Shown here piece by piece: positions 46,676 through 60,189 of a stretch of 64,000 nt of DNA (positions are counted from its first letter, which is position 1; each line of letters begins with the position of its first letter). The stretch is from Ophioderma brevispina (Eukaryota > Echinodermata > Ophiuroidea > Amphilepidida > Ophiodermatidae), in contig JAMKCH010078931.1 in the NCBI GenBank assembly GCA_023653785.1, positions 62,001 to 126,000 on the forward strand, written 5' to 3'. The translations under genes were made by a program, and so were the position numbers. Below the pieces are notes generated by a model. It saw nothing but the letters and a program-made list of their open reading frames with translations, did no database searches and had not been told where the DNA came from.

Positions 46676-49600
46676 GTAAGTCAGTGTTACGTAAATCGAA
46701 CAAAGTTAAACAGTTGGTTGCATCCGGGATTCTCCAGGGAACTAAAAAAAGCCCAATTTATCCGAACTGTGAGAGCTCGCCGTAATAGCAATTAGCCGAT
46801 AGTCAGGTATAATGCAAAAAAGGTTAGTTTTGGCAATGGAAAACCCAATTTCGCGGGACTCGACATCCATGCGGACAGCCACTAAATTAATAGTCTCCCA
46901 TCCTCTTTGAGGCGGAAGACTAAAAAAAAGATATCGGAATGCTCAAGGTTGACAATGCCCTTAAGTAAAAGTGGGAAGTTGAAAGTCAACTTGCCTCGTC
47001 AAAAGTGAGATTTGATATCATACTTGTAAAAAAACTTTGATTCATTGATTCCCACATCTGCAAATTGTTGGCGAGGGGAGTATTGACATAGATCCTGCAT
47101 TAATCCATATACATAACAAAATACGTAAACAAAAATTATACTCTAATCATTTATATTTTTAACTGTTTTGTACATGGTCAATGCCCTTTGTCCTTTGCAA
47201 TGAGCTTAAAATGAAATATTATATGACTAAGTTAACTACATTCAGTTACTAAGTTGGGAAGGTGACATAGCAAACATAAATCAAAACTAGTAATGAAATA
47301 TTTGAAAAGTGACTTCCATACTCATTAACTTATGGTAAAAGTACTTCTTAAGGATGCACACCATACACCTAGCTTGTAATTGTGGTTCTGTTCAATTGTT
47401 TTGGTAACTTTGGTAAATTTCTGGAGCATAATCTACTACCTCGATTTGAATCTACTTGGTACTCGAGGTTGGTAAACATGAGCAAAAATATTTTAGGTAT
47501 CTATTTTGGAGGGCTCAAGCTTGGACACTCTAGCGGAATATCATCGCCAGAACAGCGAAGTGTTCATGATGTTGCATATCCAGGGAGGTTTAAATATCTA
47601 ATTCAAAATGTTTGACAGGGAGTATACAAACACAGAGAAAGAAATAAAGTAATGATCATAAATGCAGCATTACATGTGGGCAAGATTGTAGAATTTCAGT
47701 GTAAGCAGCATTGCAACTTCTGGCAAAATTGCACATACACCACAGACCCCGATGAAGCTGGTGGTAATGAAGAAAAGGGTAGTTTGTGTTAAGCAAGTGT
47801 GGACAAGCAAAACCATGGTTGGAGGAATGACTTCATAGATTTTGTTTCCATGTGTTAAATAACGTACTCTTGGGAGTAAATTGTATCTGAACATGCCTAA
47901 TATCCTCAGAATCCTGCCAAAACCACAAGTGCACTTTTAAATTCCTGATGAAAGTTAACAGAAAAATACTCCCTCAAAACCCAAAACAAAACAATAGTGG
48001 GACTGGCAAAAGATCAATATCATAGAATCCCTCATTAAAATCACAACCTGCACATCTAAATTCCATGAGGAATTTCCTGCAGATGAAATATTCATGCCTT
48101 TCAAAAGTAACCATATTTCCCCTTCTTATGAGCAAAGGCCATGGGGAAACTTTTTTGTCTACCTTATTCCGTCCAAGGGCAATATAAGGAACTCATCAAA
48201 ATGACCAAAGTTTTCCTTCCCATTCTGTTACTAAGGGTATTTTATAAGGGTAAATCAGCCGTACTAATATTAGATATCAAGTACACGCTAGTCCGGATCA
48301 ACATGAACACCTGTTTAAAATTATCGCATTAGCAGAAAACGCTTAAGCAAGGACTGTAGTCCTGGGGAAAAAACTAGAACACAAAAAAAACGATTGTTAT
48401 ACTACGGATCTGGGTTCTCCTGAAGGGAAAGTGTTCAGATATGACAACGATACATGTATCCATAGGCAAGTGAATTCTGAACATTGTGAAATTAACATAC
48501 ACTTGAATTTAAGCATGGTTTACCTAAAACGATAGAAAAATGCTGGCATTTAAAAGGATGGACGATATATGATTTTGCGTTTTTGCGTAAATTAAAAGGT
48601 GCAAATGTTGAATGTAGTTATTTCATAATAGATTAGACACTCGATAGTTCCTACCTTGAATTTGGCTATAGAAATGTCTCTCAAATTTCAAACAAAAAGG
48701 CTACGATTGATTTGCTATTCATATAAGCATAGGATGAATTTCAAATTTGCCCCAATACGGAAATTCGAAATTTCAAAATGTCTGTACCAAAGAAATATTG
48801 CTCAGCATACCTTTCAGAGGGGATTTGGTGGAAAGCTTTACAAAAGCAAAAATCTGGATCTTCAATTTTAAGGACACCCAATTGGGATATCGTGTTGCAC
48901 CTTTAATGAGCACGAAATCTGTTGTTTGCACCTGAGATTTATGACCAAAGAGGAGCATATTACACCCTGCCTGTAATGCAGTTTACAGTCCAATGTGATG
49001 CATGTAGTCTTCTAGGGGTTGTTTAATTTTTAGTGGTGGAATTCTATCTTGTCAAAATTATCAAGAAAATGGGTTTACAAGATTACCTTAATATTAAATC
49101 TGTTAAACATGAAATGCTGATAATAAATATATCATTTTCAAATCAGTCATTTTGCCTATGGCTAATTATATAACAAACTGATTTGAATCGGGTGAAAGTT
49201 TTTACTATAACACTCATTGACAGTCAATATTTGTATTATGTCACATGGTAGAACTATTACTTTATGAATGAAAAACTTGACCAGCAGCCTATTTATTCCA
49301 CTTTTAAAAACTTATTTTCTAAATGCAGTGAAGTAGTTCACTATCATATTTGCAATACATGTCAGTCTGGAACATCTTGTGTTATTGTAACAGATCGGAA
49401 AATGTAAATAACCCAATCAGTCATGTTTTTTTGATTCACAAGTTTCCTGAGACTTTGGTCTTCTATACATCAACAGTGACCCAAGAAGCAGATAAGTACG
49501 AAAAAAGAGTTTAATGAGCGACAACCGCATTAACTCTTATTTCCTGATTGCCAAGTTGGTATGACGTCGTTTTTAGGGTGACGTCAATTCTTTTGAATAA

Positions 49601-52264
49601 CAATAACAAAACAATTAGCTGGTGGCGTTTCATGCTTTTAGCAAAACTTTTTTTTGTGTCTGCTGGGTCATCTCACTCTTTTGTGTGAAATGAGTGGTGT
49701 TTTGGTATGTATGTTGCACCCCACATTCAAAGTGAGGACAAAAACAGTTTTCACACTGACAAAGTGAGACAAACAACTCAGTGAGGGCTCCTTGCTTTGT
49801 TCCTATGTTTTATCCTCTCTTTGATAGTAGGGCGAGTAGAAGTAGTATCAGAGTGTCCTTGCTTTGTCAATGACCCTAGGTAACCTATGTGCAATTTTTT
49901 TCTAGACCCTCGCTTTGTATTGGTGCCACGTAAAGGTGTGTTTCTGTGCTGTGTGTGACCGGCAACACTACTAAATGTGACACACTGTTACTTTGATTGT
50001 CCCTCAAAATGTGTAACAGGGTCAAAATAGGTCACATTTGTAATGTACTTAGCTGAACTTTTATCAAGCCGATCACTTAGTTTGCCCACTGATTACTTAC
50101 AACAGTCCGACAATCTTATTTGACCACCAGACATAAAAACACCTTGCCTGCTGGCTCAAGGATAATTTTTGTTCTGGATTTTAAAGATGAGTGTCAATCA
50201 GGGCAAATACAATCAACACATCTTTGATGTTGTATTGTGTCAAAAATATCATAACTTCAATCTTATTTTGGATTCTTTAAGTGAGAAACAGATACTTTTA
50301 AAGGTGCGTGTTCCGATCGTCTTTGGGACCCCCCTGATTTACCCGGAAGTTGTATCGATTTTGATATCAACGAATACCGTATTTTTTCTCATTCTTGTCC
50401 TGAAATTTGAGCCCTCAATCCATTTCATTCCCAGATATAAACAAAAAAAAAACCGCCGTTTTAGTGGTTAACCATCAATATTGGCACAGTATTGAATAGG
50501 GCTTTGCAACATGCATTATTGCGTCTACCATCAAAACCCAATTTTGTTTCCCCATGGTACTTGATCTGGGGTGCAGTGCAAGTGGCCGGCTCTCATATCG
50601 GTAGAGAACACAATACACATACTGAACAATCACCTTAATAGGTTAAAAATTTGAGTGGATTCAATACTTCCATCTCTTTCAAGAGACATTGGCAGATTTC
50701 AAAAATGCGCACCCCAAATTGTTCACATTTGATATTTTTGCATGGTTTGTACAAGCTTTTATTTATAGTACCCTCACCTGAAAACGATTTATGCAAAAAA
50801 TCGGCCCTTATGGGTAACAGAACACTTTTATAATGAAATCACTCCAGAGTGATTTTATTCTGCAGACAACGGAAATGGCACGGTCTGTGACCTTTGTGTT
50901 TTAAATATCAACAAGTATGAGTCTGTGAATTCAGGTATAATACACTTAAAATTGTGTTTGATTAAGTTAGTCCAACTCAAAAGTTGCCGAAATTTATCCA
51001 AACAACCCAAAATGTTAGCCTACACATTACCTGATATCTGTACACTCTTATAATGCCCCTATCTGTTTTAGGCATGTTATTTAGTGTGTAAATAGATCTG
51101 TATTCTTCCAATGGGCTGAAGTATCATTGAAGCATATTGAAGAACATTCCCTTATTTGCGAAAATATGCCATTGGTTGTTATAGGTGTAATTTTTTTCTT
51201 TGATGTTCAAGGATCTATCTAAGATCTCTGTAGTCACTGTGTCATGGGCTGTCAGCTAACTAAATTTGCTAAATTAGCCTAAAAAATTGGGAAATGGATG
51301 ACATGCTTTCTGTAAAGTTTACATGATTTTTTTTAGGAATGGTGCTCTTCTTCAAGAAATCTTTTTGACCTTGTAGGTAAACGTGCATCTTGAGAGGTGC
51401 GAAGTCTGGCTTATGTGCGTCCCTATTACCTGCTTTTTATACTCTTCACTTAATTGATTGAGAAGGCAATTTCTTAAGCTGCACTTTTGCATTCAGTTGA
51501 GTTGTTATGATTAAACATGTTAAAGGGAACATCCGTTTCAATTTGTTTGTTGCTTTTTAAAGGGAAAATTTAGTTCCTTGTGTTATTTTACACAGCTCAC
51601 ATTACATTGCTTTGCTTCGATGTTTTGCCCAACTGTGCTACTGCGAATATTTGTTCAAACTTTGCAAAGGACTTCATCTAATGGGCATTGTTTTCATTCT
51701 TGGGGCCAAACACATTTTAAGTTATTTGAAAGTGAGTGCTTTTCCTAACTTCTACTTAATATCCTGTCCACAATGAAGTTTCCTGGACCATGGTTACGAT
51801 CCCACTTTGCAAACGGCGTCAGCCCTCACAATTTGCAATTGGAGTCAAAGGTCACACAGAGTGAGTAGAATGCAATCTGTGTACAGCCCCCTATATTCAG
51901 AGGTGGTTCTGACCAGTATGAAGTTAATCCATCAAAGAATACAAGACTGAGTCCACAGAAGTGCAGGGTTAACATGTTTATCACCCTCTACCCACTCAAC
52001 ATCGCACACCTACACCCACACGACCTACTCCCAGGGTTAGGCCCGGACATTTGTTTCAAGGCCGCCAATCGCAATTGGTTTTTAAACTAAAATGCAGTAA
52101 TTGTCCTAGATTTTAACTGCTTTTTTTTTTAACAAGGCAATTTTGGGGCTTCAATTTTTTTAGTTTACAATTATCCTTTTCATATAAGACATGTTACTAC
52201 TTGTAGTTTTCAATCAATGGGTAATTTTTCTTTAATTTTTCTAAGCACTTATTATCACATATCT
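46676..52264. other. Non-coding DNA, no gene or repeat recognised
   Basis: Open frames here are short, AT-driven and without domain similarity or splice context. A GGTCA-containing segment near 51845-51910 resembles the tandem repeats at 43.8-44.3 kb. A poly-T tract lies near 52121-52130. Confidence 0.4.
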
Positions 52265-53560
52265 AACTGCTGGCGTACTATACACGGCTGGCATCGAGTC
52301 CTACCTCAAGCACTCAAATCTTCCCTGATATCAAGCTTGTCACGTTCATTATGCTGCTCATGCAATCCAGATCTTTGCGTCCTGGATACATCAAATGGCA
52401 ACGCGTATAATGCGCAAACTTTGGTATGGTGTCCCACAAGGTTCTGGCCTGGCACCCAATCTCTTTTAACATCTACGGCCAGATATGCCAAAGAGAGATT
52501 GTTTACAGTATTCCTACGCAGACGACACGGCACTTGGATTAGCTGCTGATTCCTTTGAGGTCTTAACAGTGTTGCAGAAAGACCCAATCAATGTAAGCCC
52601 ATTCTTACACCGATGGCACTTGAAACTCTGCAAATCTAAGACTGTCAGCTCTGTTTTCCACCGTTGCAAATCGCTGCGCAAAAGAGAACTTCACATCACT
52701 CTAGATGGATAAAACTGTCACATGACCCCACACCGAAGTATCTTGTCACAATGACCCGAGCCTTACTTCAATCACCACACCAAGGCAGTCGCTGCCAAGA
52801 CGCAGGCTCGTGTCAACCTCCTCAGAAGGCTCGCAGAACTGGATGGGGTGCAGCTTTTGACACCTTACATACATCAATTGTTGCCTTGGCATACTCTCAA
52901 TGCTGAATATGCTGCACAGTATGGAAGTCAACAGTGTACACTCACACAAGATTGATGTCGTTCTGAATGATGCCATTAGACTTGTGAGTGGTTGCCTTTT
53001 GGTGACATCTGTAGAATATCTTCCAATTCTGTCTGGCATAGCTCCTGCAAACCTTAATTAGGAGGAACCTTCAGACGATCAAGCCCGCCAAGAAATGTGA
53101 TGACCTGGTAGCCTACCCCCACCAACACCCTTTGGATCAATAGAATCCACGGAATCACTTCGCTACCCAATTCATGACACTGCAGTCACAGTATCACTAT
53201 CGATCATCCTGGATCAATGGCAGATGGCATGAGCAATGTGTCACCCGCTAATTTGAACCCTAAGCAGTTTGTGGACAGTCCTCTATCAAGCCCAAAGGCT
53301 ATGACCTTGATAGGAAAGCATGGTTTCAACCTCAACAGACTCAGAACTTTGGCGTTGTCGTACCAAGAACTTCCTTCACAATCGGAGTAGAACTTTCACC
53401 AAACGCGATGTGGGAGCCACAAACCATTAGCCACAATATAGATGACTGTGAGGTCGCCAAAGTCCCCAAGAGGAATTTCCAGGCCTACAACCTGGATGAA
53501 TGACACTATCAGCTGGTCAAGACGGGATCTTCCATACTGTGATTTTGGACTTGCAACGGC
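52265..53560 (+). pseudogene. Non-LTR retrotransposon reverse transcriptase relic
   Basis: Read in shifting frames, the plus strand shows, in order: LPDIKLVTFIMLLMQSRSL (palm region), YGVPQGSGLAPNLFNIY at 52423-52473 (the conserved GxPQGSxLAPxLFN motif), YADDTAL at about 52511-52534 (catalytic Asp pair), LCKSKTVSSVFH, KRELHITLDG, PTPKYL, and a C-terminal region with LNRLRT-like and GHIIDDCE-like remnants plus NDTISWSRR. This matches the Jockey/CR1-like LINE enzyme, which reverse transcribes its own RNA at a nicked target. At least five frame changes and several stops show that the copy is dead. The endonuclease and ORF1 portions are not seen, so it is 5'-truncated. The plus-strand frame at 52485-52712 is its longest intact piece. 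Confidence 0.85.
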
Positions 53561-53689
53561 ACGCACGAACGATACATTACATCATGTAGACATGTTAATT
53601 GCATGCTTGACTTATTATCTTTTTGCTGTCGATGCCTGATACAAGGGTTGACTGCTATGTACAACCAACAGCTGACTCCCACTACCAAA

Positions 53690-53960
53690 CTAAATCCCAG
53701 AGGGTGTTTGGAATCAATCCCACACTGCATTGCAATTGCCTAAGGCTGTACTGTACTAAACACATGTCAGTACTTAGGTATAAAAAGTGTTCAAAAATTT
53801 TAGAACCACAAAACATTTTATGATCATAGCAAACAATTTCCTAAGTACTAGCGCCTTGTAGGCTAAAATGAGTGTAAAGTCAGGGTTTTCTGTGTTAGAA
53901 TAGGATTTTTGTGGGATCACATGACCTTGCGGAGGTTGAATTTCCCAAACTGGTGCATTG
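53690..53960. repeat. Interspersed repeat, copy 2 (copy 1 at 22255-22530)
   Basis: The same ordered words as copy 1 are seen from CCCAGAGGGTGTTTGGAA to GTGGGATCACATGA. It follows the LINE relic after about 130 bp. Confidence 0.75.
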
Positions 53961-54882
53961 TTGGTTTGACTCATACAAACACCACCCTCTTCGTAAATCC
54001 CTATGTGCCAATCTCAATCATGGACACAAAAAATGATTGACAGGGATCCCATTCCCCTTCATTAATCATGAGTTTTTGCTGGGTTTCAAGTAAAGTTGGA
54101 CAATTGTAATGGAAGTCTGAGAGAGCTTGTCAAGGCTCCCAAAATCTCTGTCCACGTCAAGGACTCAAGGTAATCTGCAATTCCCCCCGGCCTCCGGTCA
54201 ACACAGTACCTTGCAGTAAAAGTGAAAGTGGTCAATATCTATAGGGTATTCACACTCACATCTTAAAATATGTCATCTTAAAAGGGCCATTTTGTGATCC
54301 ACAGGCTCGTACCCGGACTTGCCTAAAAAGTGGATATTTATCTGAACCGTTGGCTTAAGTATAGTATGTTTACCTAATCATGCAACATTAAGGAGTGTAA
54401 AATGTGGTCTTAAATCAACTGCATGTCTCTGTAACTCAAAGACTGGGATGGTAAGATTAAGGTGAGCTCTTGTTTCGCCTATTTTTTTAAATACAATTTA
54501 TTTTTTCTACACAAAAGTATCGGCATTGAATGAAAAATGATTAAAACAAATTTTCATTAGCCAGGTCACAAGCATTATTCCGGCATGAAAATAGTGGAAA
54601 CAAAATTTTAAAATTCCATACACTTTGGGCCAATTTAGTTTTTGAACTTAAGATTCTCGTGTAGTTTTGATCTCACTGCATTAAATTTGATCAGGTTTTA
54701 TCCAAACTATAATGAGATTTTCATGTGAAAAGACTGTCATTCAAATCATTTAAAAAAATCAAAAGAAATTGCACAAAGCACATGCAACAACAAAAAAGTG
54801 AGGGAAACATGTCAGCATAAGGTCAAATGGTCAATATAATTTTCTATCTACATCTCTGTAATGAAGAGTCATGAGCACTATC
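53961..54882. other. Non-coding DNA, nothing recognised
   Basis: AT-rich, with no coding or paired-repeat signal seen by eye. Confidence 0.4.
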
Positions 54883-55841
54883 GAGCCATTCTCCATTAAA
54901 GTGTTCAGCTTTGGTCTCAAAAATGACCAAATAGCAACATTAACAAATTCCTGAAAATCATTAAAATCGTAAACTTTAATATTTTCAGAACTCGGAACAA
55001 TGCATAGATGATCTTAAAAAAATATCCGATTTTAGTATATTGCCTAACGTTAACACTTAAGTAACGTATCTGGGTAACGTATCTGGTCGGCCTTTTTCTT
55101 CAGCGTGCCGTTCTTAATAAAAGTACATGCTTTACCGACTTAATCTCTATATCTTATCAGGGATTACCATCATACTAAAGTATGGTGTGGTATTCGACTT
55201 TATATATCACGGTGTTTAGCAAGAGTGCAGCGGGAAGTAGGTAACGTATCTGTCGCGGTATGAACGTAACGTGAGGGGTTTCTTTCATTACCAGGCCTGG
55301 AAATTGTTACTTCAAAACCAGATTTTTATGCAAAACATGTATAATATATATTGACATGTGCTTGATTTATCGCATATTGGAACATTCTTCTACTGTTATG
55401 TTTGGCAATTTTGTATCAATTTGAATTATGGTAACGTATCTGGCTGCAATATTGGCGACATGCTCTCAGAGAACTCTTACGGAACTTTAATAATCCAATA
55501 TTACCGTGTTTTGAACTTTACAATAAGGGCATAATAGAGGCTGATAAAATGTAATGTTACCTGTGATATGTGCTCTTGTGCAACGAGCAGGGACATATTT
55601 TAAAGAATGGATTTGGGCTGGCGACATGGTGAAAAACAAGAATTATGGATCATCAGCCTTATTGCTTGATACTTTCTTGCTCGGTTACAAGTTCTAGCCC
55701 ACATCATTTTGAAAGCATAACTCCTAAGTATAATTTATACTAATAAGCATTCATTCTAAACGAGCAAAACAGCCTTTAAACTGTGTATGACTGTGAGCGA
55801 CACGAAAAATGGTTTTTGAACACTTTAACGGAGAATGGCCC
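54883..55841 (-). mobile_element. 959-bp TIR element, 4-bp target duplication TATC (copy 2)
   Basis: This is the reverse-complement counterpart of 41270-42221 over its whole length. The ends are GAGCCATTCTCCATTAAAGT and, at the right, GGAGAATGGCCC, preceded by GAACACTTTAAC. TATC flanks both borders (54879-54882, 55842-55845). Four plus-strand GTAACGTATCTG motifs lie at 55061, 55074, 55241 and 55431. No transposase frame remains. Two copies with different 4-bp duplications confirm mobility of the family. Confidence 0.9.
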
Positions 55842-56243
55842 TATCAATTTTAAAGTCTCCAACCTTCCCCCTCTAATCTATTTACAAACCTTTACAACAT
55901 CTGATAACCAAACACCAGGTTCCTGGAGGTGAGCAAAAACCTGAAAATACCCTCTGCATAAATTGTTGCCAGGGTAAATAAACATTTTAACTCCGTATCA
56001 GTGTAGAGCCATCTTCCCTAGTGTGTCATTTAGAATCCTCTGAATGTCTACAGTTAATCCAAACATGACAGTTGGTGACACTTTGGAAGTTTCTATAATA
56101 ACATTTTTTATCTAATTTCCCATAGCATAAAGAAAGAGCAAGATAAGTCTGGAAGATATATATTATATACCTTACTGTCACAGAAGTTATGTAATGGAGT
56201 ACATAATCTTCCACAAAGTTAATGTAGCGATTACTTTGTTCCA

Positions 56244-56736
56244 GTGAACATTTTCATCTTGTCAAATCCAATTATTTTACTGACCTGACAGTTTCGACCA
56301 TCTTGGGCAATGGTCAACTTCAGAGTGATGGTAGTTGATCCAACTTTTCTCTTGACGGATCGCCAATAGAGGGCATACTAGTAGCTAGAAGAGGATCATA
56401 GACATGGCTAAGGTACTATGCCCCCTCGTCTCTGTTCATGGTATTAGGTGCTCGTTTTCTGATCCAAATGGCCTCTTTGATGTGACAGGCTCCTAGATCA
56501 CATTCAGTTGCAAGTACTTTAGCATCATTCCAATTTATGACATTAATCTGTTGAACTGTGTGGTACGCAATTGCTGACTTGGACTGTTCACTGACCAATT
56601 GTTTCCTAGTTTGGCCATCAAGCCAAGAGGAAAGAAGCTGGACACACTACCTCTCTCTGAAGATGACCATGCTTAATGATGGTTGAAAACTGTCAGGCAG
56701 GTTAAAATAATTGGTTTTGACAAGATGAAAATGTCA
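56244..56736 (-). mobile_element. Penelope-like fragment with ~59-bp inverted ends
   Basis: The left end 56244-56302 and right end 56678-56736 are inverted repeats of about 59 bp with a few differences. Shared blocks are CATTTTCATCTTGTCAAA, CCAATTATTTTA and CTGACAGTTT. Between them the minus strand encodes a C-terminal GIY-YIG-type Penelope segment. Inverted terminal structures are known for Penelope-like elements. Confidence 0.6.
56340..56650 (-). pseudogene. C-terminal part of Penelope-like GIY-YIG protein, interrupted by TAG
   Basis: The minus strand reads SSWLDGQTRKQLVSEQSKSA, INVINWNDAKVLATECDLGA, IKEAIWIRKRAPNTMNRDEG, then an in-frame TAG, then YLSHVYDPLL, and ends at a TGA near 56322. 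The ordered motifs 'DW..A.VL..E', 'IKEA..IR' and 'MNRD.G...LSHVYD.LL' are typical of the region C-terminal to the GIY-YIG core of Penelope-like retroelements. That endonuclease region nicks target DNA. The reverse transcriptase and GIY-YIG core are absent. The internal TAG and 5' truncation make it a dead fragment. Confidence 0.65.
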
Positions 56737-57149
56737 CTATATTACTACCAAACCAGATTGAATTTGTTACAAGAAAATACTTTTGATCCAGGTCAGGACA
56801 AATATAGACAGGAGAATGCGCATAACTAGAGGGGTGGGGTATTTTGCAATTCCCACATTGGTCCATTTTGCCAGCAAAATCGCACCCTCTGTGAGCAAAA
56901 TGTTCTCTACCAGTAAAATTAAAAATTGGTCGCCTCATCAACAACAATTTTTGTTTGTACGGTTTAGGAACAACAATGTTTATCGCCTGCTTTTTTTTCG
57001 CGTTAGCTGCTACGGACAAAGAGCAGCACACCAGATTGCAACTGGACAAGGAGTAGAGTGCTTCCCAAAGAAGTTGCAGAGTGTGGCAAGCAGATACAGT
57101 GGAGGATTGCAGGTATCCCCCTCCCCAAGCGACCCGACATACACCGGAG

Positions 57150-60100
57150 CACCCCGGAGTAGGGGGGCACGAGAGGTGGACTACCGCCCCAGACCCCTAG
57201 CACCATACAAGGGCCAAACCCCGGCACCATAGAAAACCCAGGCCAACACCCCACGGCCCCCGCGCGACCCAAGCTTAGCGCCGGGCAACCACCCCACCCC
57301 GGCCACGAGGAGCACCGCTATAATAAGAACGGATCCCACTAACAACAGCACCTACACAACAAAAACAGCACACAAACCCACACAACTCACCAACAAACCA
57401 AACAGCTCCCCAACCACCCCGCAAACACCCCACCCCCTCCCAAACACCCCACGCACACCCCACTCCCCTTCCCCAAAAAAAAAAAAAAAAAAAAAGGAAG
57501 ACTGAAAACAAAACAATAATGAAAAAAAAACAGATAGAAAAGAGCTAAAAAAACAAATCACCAAAAACACACTAAAGAAACAGCAAAACAAGAAAAGACC
57601 ACGCCCAACAACAAAACCAAGAAGACAAAAGCCAACCGAATCCCCAAAAAACAGTTAAAAAACAACAAAACTTTTTTTAAACATACACCAAACAACCCAA
57701 CACCCGGCAACAACCCAAGCCCGCGCGCCAGCAACCCCACACCCACCCCACCTCACCACCCCGCAACACCCGCCCACCTACAACGAAAAAAAATTTGAAA
57801 AAAAAAAAAAGAAAAAATAAAAACAATATGTACAAAAACAAGTAGAAAAAATAATATAACAATAAGGACCAAAAACCACCGCAACAACACACCCACCCTC
57901 CCTCAAAACCACCGCAACACCCAAACCCCCCTCCCACAAGCACCACCCGAAACACCCACCCCCTCCCCAAACCACCCAGCAACGCACCCCCACCCCCCCC
58001 CAAACACCCCGCAATTACCCACACCCCACCCCCTCAACAGCCCAGGGCAGCAGACACCTACCCCCTCTCCCCAATACACCACCGGCATACACCCACCCCC
58101 TCCCGCAACCACCCCGATTGACAACATCAAACACCACCCCCTCACCCCCAACACCCCGCGCCGCCAAACAACCCGCAGCAGCCCAAACACCCCACCCACG
58201 AATCCAAAATAAAACACCACAAACAAAAATCCCCACAGACAAAAAATAAAAAAAATAAAAAAAATAAAAAAAATAAAAAAAATAAAAAAAATAAAAAAAA
58301 TAAAAATGTTATATAAAAAAAATCAAAAAAAAACAAAGCGTCTACAACTAAAAAAATCCAAAGACAAACAAATCAAATTAAACCAAAAAACGAAGAAAAA
58401 AAAACACACAACACATCCAAAGAAAAAGATCACCAACAAAATTCACAAACTAAAAAACAAAAAAGAAACAACCAAAAAAAGATAAAAAAAAACCCCACCA
58501 CCCAAGAAACAACAAAAAACAATGATAAACCCCAACCACACTCAGACACAGAAACCACCAATAAACAAAAGAAACAACACTAAAACCAGATAAAAACCCC
58601 CAACAAAAAAGCTATAGAAAAAAATCAAAGAAAAAACCGAAAAAGATTAAATAAAAAGTAAACAAAATACTAGAGAAGAAAAAGAAAAACAAAATACTAA
58701 AAGACAAAAAAAAAAATAACAGAATAACAGAAAATAAATTGGAAACAAGAAAAACACACGAAAACCGAATAAAAAAAAAAAAAAGTATAAAGAGTAAAAA
58801 AACGAAAACATTTAAAAAACAAGGAAAAATAAAAAACAGAGAAAAAAAATGTATCAAAAAAAAAAGTACCAAAAATTGAAAAGACAAAAATACAAAAGCA
58901 AAAGAGAATACAAAAGAAAAAACAGAAAAAGAAACTAAAAAAAAAAACGAAAAAAACTAAACCGCAAAAACAAAAAAACAGACACCAAAACCACGGCAAC
59001 ACCCACACACACAAGACCAAATACAAAAAGGAAACACCCCACACGCGCGCAAAACCCCGCCCCAACACCCGCCGCAAGACCCCACCCCGGCCCAATTAAG
59101 AAAGGAAAAATAAAAATATAAAAGAAAAAATCACAAATAAAAAGAAAAATTCATAAGTAAGCAAAGACGAAAAAACATAACAGAAAAGGGGTGGGTGTGC
59201 GGGTGGGGATGGGATGTGGCTCGGTCGATAAACAACCAACAAGATCGGAAACGGTGCCGGCCCTCAGAGAACAACGGCAAATCACATTTCTATAACACCC
59301 AGGCCCGCAACACACCAGATGGCGGCAATCACCCACACCCCCGCCCCAAGAAGACACCCTCGGCACCACGTATAATAACCACAACAAAAAAAACACAGAA
59401 AACAACACCCACAAAACACACCACCCTCCACCAAAAAACAGCAACAAACACACATAAGACAACACCCTACTAACAAAAAAAACCAAACGCAAAAATTCCA
59501 CCCCTCCCAAAACACCCACCCCTCCCCAACACACCGCAAAACCCCACTCCCCTACCCAAAACACTCCGCAACACCCTGCAAAACCCCACCCCCTCCCAAA
59601 ACCCCGCAACACCCCACCCCCTCCCCAAACCCCCCAATCTCCCCACACCCCGCAACACCCCAACCCCATCACTCGCAAACACCAACCCCTCCCCCAACAC
59701 CCCACACCGTCCTCAACAACCCGCAATACCCCAGCTCCCCTCCCCAAAACACCCAGCACAAGCACCAAAATAACAACCCCGCCCGTAGCGGGCTTTGGCC
59801 CCAACCATACGACCCCCGCCCCACAACCCACAAGAGCACAGGCCCCGCCCCAACACCCAAGCCCCCCCCCAACACCCCAGCCCCCGCCACCACAACCAAC
59901 CCCAAGCCACCAAACCACCCCTCCCCTCTCCACCCAACATCCCCAACCCTCCCAAACACCCCAACCCCTCCCCAGCCCCACTCCCCAACACACACCCCAC
60001 CAGCCACAATACTCAAACACCCAGCTCCCTCCCAACACCCAGCTACCCTCCAACCAACACCCCACCCCCCTCACCAGCACAAACACCAAACCCACGCACA

Positions 60101-60180
60101 ACAACAACCTACCCCTTCCCAAAAACCCGCAACAACCCGACCCCTCCCAAGCACACACACCCCTCCCCAACACCCCACCT
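57150..60180. repeat. Extreme A+C low-complexity region, about 3 kb
   Basis: The plus strand is almost wholly A and C, with G and T very rare except near 59180-59350 and the borders. It alternates C-rich tracts (CCCCTCCCCAACACCCC), A-rich tracts, and an (AAAAAAAT)n run at 58236-58302. Long minus-strand frames (for example 59151-60320) consist only of Gly, Val, Trp, Phe and Cys and are composition artefacts, not genes. There is no regular higher-order period. It may be a real strand-asymmetric satellite or low-quality sequence inserted at a gap. Confidence 0.8.
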
Positions 60181-60189
60181 TGACTACAG

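Noticed and set aside
50169..50471. 100-codon plus-strand frame
   Set aside because: AT-driven hydrophobic composition, no domain, no splice context.
57275..59095. Several overlapping Phe- or Gly-rich frames
   Set aside because: Same low-complexity cause: different frames read the same A- and C-rich tracts.
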